From contig PLQY01000020.1 of assembly GCA_003160265.1 (NCBI GenBank), forward strand, positions 9,396 through 21,080: DNA of 11,685 nucleotides, given 5' to 3'. This stretch comes from Peptococcaceae bacterium. Its GTDB lineage: Bacteria > Bacillota > DSM-12270 > Thermacetogeniales > Thermacetogeniaceae. The notes beneath the pieces are model-generated. The model worked only from the letters and a program-made list of their open reading frames with translations. It was not told where the DNA came from and searched no databases. This document shows, piece after piece, positions 1 to 5,197 of this stretch (positions within the stretch are counted from its first letter, which is position 1; each line of letters starts with the position of its first letter). Position numbers and translations under genes: made by a program.

Positions 1-242
1 AGTTTCAAAAGATCTACCTTTTAAATACCTCGGGCTTTATGCCCGAGGAAATAAGAATCAAAGATTCTTTTATATTGTAATACGCCGGGTACTGCTTTTG
101 CCAGTCCTGGAGTTTTCCAAAATGGCAAAACATTTTGCCATGGCAATATAATTTGCCATCTGTGGTAGATCGCAAGCCCTGAGACAGCAAAATGGGAGCC
201 TGCGCAGGCTCCCATTGTCCCACTCTCCTCTGATTTCTAAAA
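1..242. repeat. Intergenic chain of perfect hairpins
   Basis: No credible gene lies here. At least five inverted repeats follow one another. At 28-48, arms CCTCGGGC/GCCCGAGG are separated by 5 nt. At 53-69, arms AAGAATC/GATTCTT are separated by 3 nt. At 122-141, arms ATGGCAAAA/TTTTGCCAT are separated by 2 nt. At 140-159, arms ATGGCAA/TTGCCAT are separated by 6 nt and share the middle ATGGCAA/TTGCCAT motif with the preceding stem. At 191-216 there is a perfect 26-base palindrome centred on CCTGCGCAGG. The stems differ in base composition, so this is not one simple repeat unit. The arrangement resembles the hairpin series inside hypF at 6368-6532. Origin as a repeat element is inference; the inverted repeats are directly visible. 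Confidence 0.7.
187..216 (-). terminator. Possible terminator after the GH57 gene
   Basis: The perfect 26-base palindrome at 191-216 lies 26 bases beyond the branching-enzyme stop codon. Read on the minus strand, its right arm runs into ATTTTG, a run of only four T. The stem is long and GC-rich, but the T tract is short, so intrinsic termination is plausible rather than clear. It may equally be one unit of the hairpin chain, with termination as a side effect. Confidence 0.35.
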
Positions 243-1880
243 TTAGGCAGAGACGGGTACATGCTGGGAGAGGGTACCGGGTAGTTCTTCCAGGTGGCGG
301 CTCTGGTACACCTGGTAGTCGATCTCCGGGAACAGGTTATCTTGCTGCTCCAGCCAACCGAGCCAGCCCACGTCAATCCGGTTGTATCTGATCTCCTCGT
401 AGAGCCTGGTAAAATTGGAGATGTGGGTCTCGAAGCGCCGCTTGGCGTATTCCACCATAGTGCCGGTTTTCATGATGAAGGGCCAGTCGCTGCTCTGGGC
501 GAGCAGCAGTTCCCGGGCCTCCTGGTTGAGAGCGCGCTGCAGGTCGCCTTCAGCCTCGGGGAAGTTGTTCGCCAACTCCACCATCCGCCCGGCTGCCTTG
601 TGCAGATGCCGCCAGATCCAGTCGTTGGCGCCGTTGAGCCAGACCTCGTGGTAACCCTGCCAGCCCCAACTGGATTCTGAGGGGACGGAGACCTGGTTGC
701 AGGGATAGATCCCCAGGTATTCGCCAGGGGTGATCATGGCGAAGGTCTTCTGGTCGAAGTAAATCTTGCGGCACAGGAAATCCAACCATTGCGGCCCCTC
801 GAACCACCAGTGCCCGAACAGCTCGGTGTCGTATGGCGCCACCACTACCGGCTGACGGTCGAAGATGGCGGCCAGCCATTCGATCTGTTTCTCCCGGTTG
901 AAAATGAAGTTGCCGGCGTGCAGGGCGGCCTTCTCCATGGCGTAGTGCCTGTTATAGGGCTCTTTGCAGTCCGAAAGTCCGGTGATCCGGTGATACTTGA
1001 AGCCGGTGTGGGATCTGATCCGGCCCTCGGGCAGGTAGCGCCCGATATAGCCCAGATCCAGGTCGTAGCCGATGTCCCGGTAGAAATCACGGTAGTCGAA
1101 ATCGCCCGGGTAGCCCTCCTTGGCGCTCCACACCTGCTTGGATGATTCCATGTCCCTGCCGAAGGCGGCGACCCCCGCCGGTGTATAGACGGGCGCATAA
1201 TAGCCGTACTTCGGTCGCGGGGAGGCATGCAGCAGACCGTGGCTCTCCACCAGGAAGTACTTGATGCCGAACTTTTTCAGGATCCGGTCGTCCCCTGGAT
1301 GGTAGCCGCATTCCGGCAGCCAGAACCCTGACGGAGGCCGCCCGAAGTTGCGTTCGTAATACTGTACCGCTACTGCCACCTGGGCGTAGACCGCCTCCCG
1401 CTGCACGCCCAGCAGCGGGAAATAGCCATGGGTCGCTCCAGTGGTGATGATCTCTATCTTGCCGGAGTCCTGAATCCGCTTGAAAGCGCCGGTCAGGTCC
1501 CAGTGATACTTTTCCGTGAACAGGTAGCGCGCCCGGGAGACGAGGTCGCGGTACAGCAGGGCGGTATCCTGAAACTCCGGCTGGTGCCTGGTGCGTTCCA
1601 CCTCCCGCTCCGCCAGTTCATTCAGCATCTCCAGATGGTGAACATAGCGCTGCCTCAAAAGATCGTCATTGAACATGGCGATCAGGGTAGGGGAGAGATT
1701 GAAAGTGAGCCGGAAGTCCACGTTGTCTTCCAATAGTCTTTCAAAAACCCAGAGCAGCGGCAGGTAGCACTCGGTAACCGCTTCGTAAAACCATCTTTCT
1801 TCCAGGAAGTGCTCGTGCTCCGGATGGCGTACATAGGGCAGGTGGGCGTGTAAAACCATTGCGAGGTAACCCCGGGTCAT
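243..1880 (-). CDS. 1,4-alpha-glucan branching enzyme, GH57 family (DUF1957 C-terminal region)
   Basis: The product is 545 aa, a usual length for bacterial GH57 branching enzymes. These cytoplasmic enzymes cut alpha-1,4 glucan and re-attach the piece through an alpha-1,6 bond during glycogen-like polymer synthesis. Visible family motifs are HAHLPYVRHPE near residues 11-21, TGATHGYFPLL near 147-157, WLPECGYHPG near 187-196 with the expected nucleophile Glu190, and APYDTELFGHWW near 348-359 with the expected acid/base Asp351. The C-terminal part has the tryptophan-rich, helical DUF1957 character (SSDWPFIMKTGTMVEYAKRRF). The ATG at 1880 was chosen because it gives MTRGYLAMVLHAHLPYV, the normal family N-terminus. 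A TTG at 1928 would add 16 non-conserved residues. AAAGGA lies about 12 nt before the ATG, a rather long spacing. It lies 77 bases downstream of the DUF4912 gene on the same strand, so co-transcription is likely. Confidence 0.93.
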   Translation of the reverse strand: MTRGYLAMVLHAHLPYVRHPEHEHFLEERWFYEAVTECYLPLLWVFERLLEDNVDFRLTFNLSPTLIAMFNDDLLRQRYVHHLEMLNELAEREVERTRHQPEFQDTALLYRDLVSRARYLFTEKYHWDLTGAFKRIQDSGKIEIITTGATHGYFPLLGVQREAVYAQVAVAVQYYERNFGRPPSGFWLPECGYHPGDDRILKKFGIKYFLVESHGLLHASPRPKYGYYAPVYTPAGVAAFGRDMESSKQVWSAKEGYPGDFDYRDFYRDIGYDLDLGYIGRYLPEGRIRSHTGFKYHRITGLSDCKEPYNRHYAMEKAALHAGNFIFNREKQIEWLAAIFDRQPVVVAPYDTELFGHWWFEGPQWLDFLCRKIYFDQKTFAMITPGEYLGIYPCNQVSVPSESSWGWQGYHEVWLNGANDWIWRHLHKAAGRMVELANNFPEAEGDLQRALNQEARELLLAQSSDWPFIMKTGTMVEYAKRRFETHISNFTRLYEEIRYNRIDVGWLGWLEQQDNLFPEIDYQVYQSRHLEELPGTLSQHVPVSA

Positions 1881-1957
1881 TAAAAAAACCAGTCCTTTCT
1901 TAATAGAGCTGGATGGTTCCTTACCCAATCTAAGTATTTAAAACAGAACGCGGCTCA

Positions 1958-2884
1958 TCACCACTTCATCGGCGAACTGATCCCACCGCCCGGTCCCACA
2001 AATCCGGGTGAACTGATATATTCAACAGGCCCCATTAATCCGGGCGAACTGGGTCCGGGATAGATGCCGCCGATCCGCCGGTAGAGCCGGGTAGCGTATT
2101 CCGGAAGCAGCAGCCATTCCTCGTCGATCACTTCGGAGATCTGGTCGCGGGGGGTGCTCACAAAGTTGGAGCGGGCCAGAAAAATGTAGGACCTATCCGG
2201 ACGGACGCGGCCCAGCTCGATGCAGAAAGTTTTGTTTGGCTGGCCGGTTCGGATATACCAGTTATTGGCATAATCGTTGATGGAGATCTCCGTATAATGC
2301 CTGCTGTCAAAAAAGTAGAGATTGGTTGCGTCATAGACGCGCAGCACCGGCCAAGACTCATTCCAGGCCTGGTCGCCATAGCGCCGGGCGATCTCCTCCC
2401 GCTTGGCCTCGTCGATCTCCCAGTAGGCAAACAGCCAGTATGGGTCCCGGACTAAAGCGGTGATCTTGCACTCATCGTACGACCAGGGGATGGGCGGGGC
2501 GGCAGAAGGCTCGTATCCCCCAACCGGAAACTCTCCGGCGATCTCCATGGCGGTCATTTGAGAGGTGTGATCTGTGCTGTGAGAGGTGAGCGCATCCCAC
2601 TTCTCAGACGCAGGGTTGATGCCTGGAACGACCAGGGTTCGGGCAGTCGAAGGCGCGTGGTCTTCAGGCGTCAACTCCCTGGCGGTTTGGGAAGTGAGAG
2701 GTGAGATATCCGCGGGAGCCTCGGTTGGAATGCCCAAGTGCTTGGAAAGCCGTACCCCCGTTTCGGGATAGGGACGTTTCAAAAAAGAGAACTGCTTTCT
2801 AAACATTAAAACATATCCTCCTGCACCTAAAATCGCCAGTACCAATACAATTGCCGCCAGCAACAGCAGATCACTCAGGGCCAT
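1958..2884 (-). CDS. Membrane-anchored DUF4912 domain protein
   Basis: The protein is 308 aa and its function is not established. Residues 5-27 form one strong hydrophobic segment followed by FRKQFSFLKR. This suggests an N-terminal anchor with the bulk of the protein cytoplasmic under the positive-inside rule. Residues about 60-130 are a low-complexity linker rich in Ser, Thr, Pro and Ala. Residues about 134-272 match the DUF4912 domain, with the characteristic VRDPYWLFAYWEI near 145-157 and a following YDATNLYFFDS stretch. The tail (278-305) has three SSP-containing glycine/proline repeats. The start is supported by AAAGGAGG about ten bases before the ATG. It sits directly upstream of the branching enzyme, so a role in alpha-glucan or envelope carbohydrate metabolism is a reasonable guess from context only. 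The linker contains the same CTCTCAC/GGGATGCG repeat words found in the hypF insertion. Confidence 0.85.
   Translation of the reverse strand: MALSDLLLLAAIVLVLAILGAGGYVLMFRKQFSFLKRPYPETGVRLSKHLGIPTEAPADISPLTSQTARELTPEDHAPSTARTLVVPGINPASEKWDALTSHSTDHTSQMTAMEIAGEFPVGGYEPSAAPPIPWSYDECKITALVRDPYWLFAYWEIDEAKREEIARRYGDQAWNESWPVLRVYDATNLYFFDSRHYTEISINDYANNWYIRTGQPNKTFCIELGRVRPDRSYIFLARSNFVSTPRDQISEVIDEEWLLLPEYATRLYRRIGGIYPGPSSPGLMGPVEYISSPGFVGPGGGISSPMKW
2558..2706. repeat. CTCTCAC/GTGAGAG repeat words inside the DUF4912 coding region
   Basis: Within the linker-coding part of the DUF4912 gene, the plus strand shows GAGAGGTGTGA near 2560, GTGAGAGGTGAG at 2579-2590 followed at once by CGCATCCCACTTCTCA (an imperfect inverted repeat), and GAAGTGAGAGGTGAGA at 2691-2706. 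The last is identical over 16 nt, in reverse complement, to 6514-6529 inside hypF. The word TGGGATGCG is also shared (minus strand 2591-2599; plus strand 6371-6379). The translated stretch (about residues 60-110) is low complexity and lies outside the conserved domain, as expected if repeat DNA was absorbed in frame. Confidence 0.6.
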
Positions 2885-3081
2885 GCTACAACTCCCTCCT
2901 TTCGGGCGCCCTGCCCAATGCCTTTTGCTTTGTCCGGATGCTCGGCGCCTTTCCTCTGAGGAGTATTTTCAGTACTGACCGGAAAGATTAATTATAGGCG
3001 CCAATTTGGCACTTTTGTATTATGTCCAAAGCCAAGTTCGATTATTTCACAAAAGTATTTGCATACCGGGAGCGCTTCGCA
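2885..3081. promoter_or_regulatory. Divergent promoter region between DUF4912-GH57 and GH15, with a palindrome
   Basis: Two back-to-back -10-like boxes are visible. A perfect TATAAT is on the minus strand at 2996-2991, with a weak -35 TACAAA 17 bases upstream. TATTAT is on the plus strand at 3018-3023, with only a poor -35. Between them, inside both predicted spacers, lies the palindrome GCCAA-T-TTGGC at 3000-3010, a position where a bound regulator would block both promoters. If the plus promoter is real, transcription starts near 3030, which favours the downstream GH15 start at 3082. All of this is motif reading only. Confidence 0.35.
3068..3072 (+). promoter_or_regulatory. Ribosome binding site deciding the GH15 start
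   Basis: GGGAG with a nine-base spacer to the ATG at 3082. No comparable site precedes the upstream in-frame ATG at 3022. Confidence 0.5.
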
Positions 3082-5043
3082 ATGCCAAGGGATCTGGTCT
3101 TGGGCAACGGCAACGTGCTGATCAATTTTGATCACGGCATGAACATGCGGGACTTCTTTTATCCGGTGGTGGGGATGGACAACCACATCGCCGGGTATCG
3201 CTGCGGCATCGGTTTCTGGGATGACGGGCACTTCTCCTGGATGGACGAAGTGTCCTGGCACAAGAACCTCGGCTACCGGGAGGACACCCTGGTGACCCTG
3301 GTGGATGGGCAGAACTCCGCCCTGGGGTTGAGCTTGCAGTTGCAGGACGGGGTGCATTACCGGCATGATCTTTTTTTGCGTCTCCTGAAGATCACCAACC
3401 TGGAGGGCAAACAACGGACGATCCGCGTTTTTTTCAATCACGATTTTTCCCTGAGCGGTTTTGACGTGGGGGATACCGCCCTGTATGATCCCGCCCTGCA
3501 CGTCGTTTACCACTATAAGCGCAACCGGTGCTTTCTGATCAACGGGCTCGCCCAGGGCAAGGGGATCTTCCAGTATGCCACCGGCCTGAAGCGCTTCGGC
3601 TCTGCCGAGGGAACCTGGCGGGACGCCGAGGACGGGTGGCTGGAGGGCAATCCGATTGCCCACGGTTCAGTGGATAGTTCCGTCAGTTTTGAACTGCGAC
3701 TGGAGCCCGGGGCGACAGAGGATCTCTGGTACTGGATCGCCATGGGCGAGGACTTTCAACAGGTGCAGGGCCTCAACCACCTGGTGCTCGAACAGGGGCC
3801 GGCGGCGCTCCTGGAGGAGACTGCCAGCTTCTGGAAGGGATGGGTTCACAGGCAAGACTGGGATTTTGCCGACCTGCCGGTCAAGGTCAGCAGCCTGTTC
3901 AAGCGCAGTCTGCTGGTGGTGCGTACCCAGTGCGACAACCGGGGGGCGATCCTGGCGGCCAACGACACCGACATCCTGATGACCGCACGCGATCACTACA
4001 GTTACATGTGGACCCGGGACGGGGCGCTGATCGCTGTTGGCCTGGACAAGGCGGGATATCCGGAGATCCCGCTGCAGTTCTTCAGAATCTGTGCCCGGAT
4101 ACTGTCCGAGGGGGGCTACTACTTTCACAAATACAACGCCGACGGCACCAGGGGTTCCAGTTGGCTTCCCTGGGTACGGGACGGCAAGCCGCAGTTGCCG
4201 ATCCAGGAGGATGAGACCGCCCTGGTGCTCTATGCCATGTGGCAGCACTACGCTCTCTACCGGGACTCTGCCCAGATGGAGCCATTCTACCATGACCTGA
4301 TCCGGCGGGCGGCCGATTTTCTGGAGCGCTACCGCCACCCGGTATGGAAACTGCCATTGGAGAGTTATGACCTCTGGGAGGAGCGCCGGGGGATCTTCAG
4401 CTTCACCTCTGCGGCGGTATACGCCGGTCTGACGGCGGCGGCCAATTTTGCGGACCTGTTCGGCGATCTCCGCTCCGGCGCTGTCTACCGCCAGGCGGCC
4501 GGGGAGGTGCGCGACGGCCTGGAGCGGTACCTGTACAGCAACAGCCTGGGGCGGTTCCTGCGCGGCGTCTATCTTCAAGGGGACGATCTGGTCCCGGATC
4601 AGACCCTGGATGCCAGCCTGTACGGCCTGTTTGCTTTTGGGATGCTACCAGCCGACGACCCCCGGGTGGTACGAACCATGGAGGCAGTTCGGGATGGGCT
4701 CTGGATCAGGACCAGGGTGGGCGGACTGGCCCGCTATACCGGGGACTGGTATTTTCGCCAGAGCGAGGATGTGGAGAGAGTCCCCGGCAACCCCTGGTTT
4801 CTGACCACCATCTGGCTCGGCGAATGGTACACCGCCAAGGCCCGGAACCGGGAGGAACTGCACTTCGCCCGCAGTCTCCTGGAGTGGGTGGCGGACTACC
4901 GGATGGAGAGCGGCGTCCTCCCCGAGCAGATCCATCCTTACTCCGGGAAGCCTTTATCGGTAGCCCCGCTTACCTTGTCTCACGGAGCCTATATCCTTGC
5001 CGTCAGCAACTACCTGGAAAAATTTCGCTCCCTGTCATCCTGA
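3082..5043 (+). CDS. Glycoside hydrolase family 15 (glucoamylase-like)
   Basis: The product is 653 aa. GH15 enzymes release glucose or related units from non-reducing ends of alpha-glucans, using an N-terminal beta-sandwich and an (alpha/alpha)6 barrel. Here residues 1 to about 250 fit the sandwich (LVLGNGNVLINFDHGMNMRDFFYP at the start), and about 265-645 fit the barrel. Visible landmarks are YMWTRDGALIA near 308-318, QEDETALVLYAMWQHY near 375-390, YDLWEERRGIFSFTSAA near 429-445 with the likely general acid, and GVLPEQIHPYSGKPL near 611-625 with the likely general base Glu615. The ATG at 3082 was chosen because homologues begin at MPRDLxLGNG and GGGAG lies nine bases upstream. An in-frame ATG at 3022 would add 20 residues but has no ribosome binding site and overlaps a -10-like box. 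There is no signal peptide, so a cytoplasmic role in glucan turnover is likely. It is transcribed divergently from the branching enzyme. Exact substrate (glycogen, trehalose, dextran) is not decidable here. Confidence 0.88.
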   Translation: MPRDLVLGNGNVLINFDHGMNMRDFFYPVVGMDNHIAGYRCGIGFWDDGHFSWMDEVSWHKNLGYREDTLVTLVDGQNSALGLSLQLQDGVHYRHDLFLRLLKITNLEGKQRTIRVFFNHDFSLSGFDVGDTALYDPALHVVYHYKRNRCFLINGLAQGKGIFQYATGLKRFGSAEGTWRDAEDGWLEGNPIAHGSVDSSVSFELRLEPGATEDLWYWIAMGEDFQQVQGLNHLVLEQGPAALLEETASFWKGWVHRQDWDFADLPVKVSSLFKRSLLVVRTQCDNRGAILAANDTDILMTARDHYSYMWTRDGALIAVGLDKAGYPEIPLQFFRICARILSEGGYYFHKYNADGTRGSSWLPWVRDGKPQLPIQEDETALVLYAMWQHYALYRDSAQMEPFYHDLIRRAADFLERYRHPVWKLPLESYDLWEERRGIFSFTSAAVYAGLTAAANFADLFGDLRSGAVYRQAAGEVRDGLERYLYSNSLGRFLRGVYLQGDDLVPDQTLDASLYGLFAFGMLPADDPRVVRTMEAVRDGLWIRTRVGGLARYTGDWYFRQSEDVERVPGNPWFLTTIWLGEWYTAKARNREELHFARSLLEWVADYRMESGVLPEQIHPYSGKPLSVAPLTLSHGAYILAVSNYLEKFRSLSS

Positions 5044-5102
5044 ACTCCTACAAGCGTCCTGGACGCCTGCGACAATGGCTGCTACAATGTTTTCCCATTT
5101 CG

Positions 5103-5128
5103 AAGGACCCTTGTCCCCTGAGGTCCTT
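5103..5128. terminator. Hairpin in the GH15-hypF gap
   Basis: Arms AAGGACC (5103-5109) and GGTCCTT (5122-5128) form a perfect seven-base-pair stem with a 12-nt loop, about 60 bases after the GH15 stop. There is no strong T run after it, so it is a weak terminator candidate. It overlaps the -35 of the proposed hypF promoter. An alternative smaller stem (GGAC/GTCC, 5105-5116) is nested in the left half. Confidence 0.3.
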
Positions 5129-5139
5129 TGTGCTAAGAT
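5111..5139 (+). promoter_or_regulatory. Candidate hypF promoter (extended -10)
   Basis: TTGTCC at 5111-5116 and TAAGAT at 5134-5139 are separated by 17 bases, each matching four of six consensus positions. TG at 5131-5132 gives an extended -10 (TGCTAAGAT). The predicted start near 5146 leaves a leader of about 52 nt before hypF. Confidence 0.4.
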
Positions 5140-5197
5140 CTGTATGACAGTTGGGTTGTACAGGCTGTTTAGCGTTGAGAACGGGGGAGAGGGTGTC

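Noticed and set aside
1..242. CRISPR array
   Set aside because: The inverted repeats differ from one another and there are no regularly spaced identical direct repeats.
14..376. Small ORFs in the left intergenic region
   Set aside because: Their codons run through hairpins and into the GH57 gene; the translations have no domain-like character and no ribosome binding site stands out.
1881..1928. Upstream TTG start at 1928 for the GH57 gene
   Set aside because: It would add 16 residues with no match to the family N-terminus; MTRGYLAMVLHAHLPYV from 1880 is the expected beginning.
4997..5197. Longer hypF reading starting inside the GH15 gene
   Set aside because: The 67 extra residues precede the acylphosphatase domain, overlap GH15 and look like intergenic sequence; the ATG at 5198 has a good ribosome binding site.
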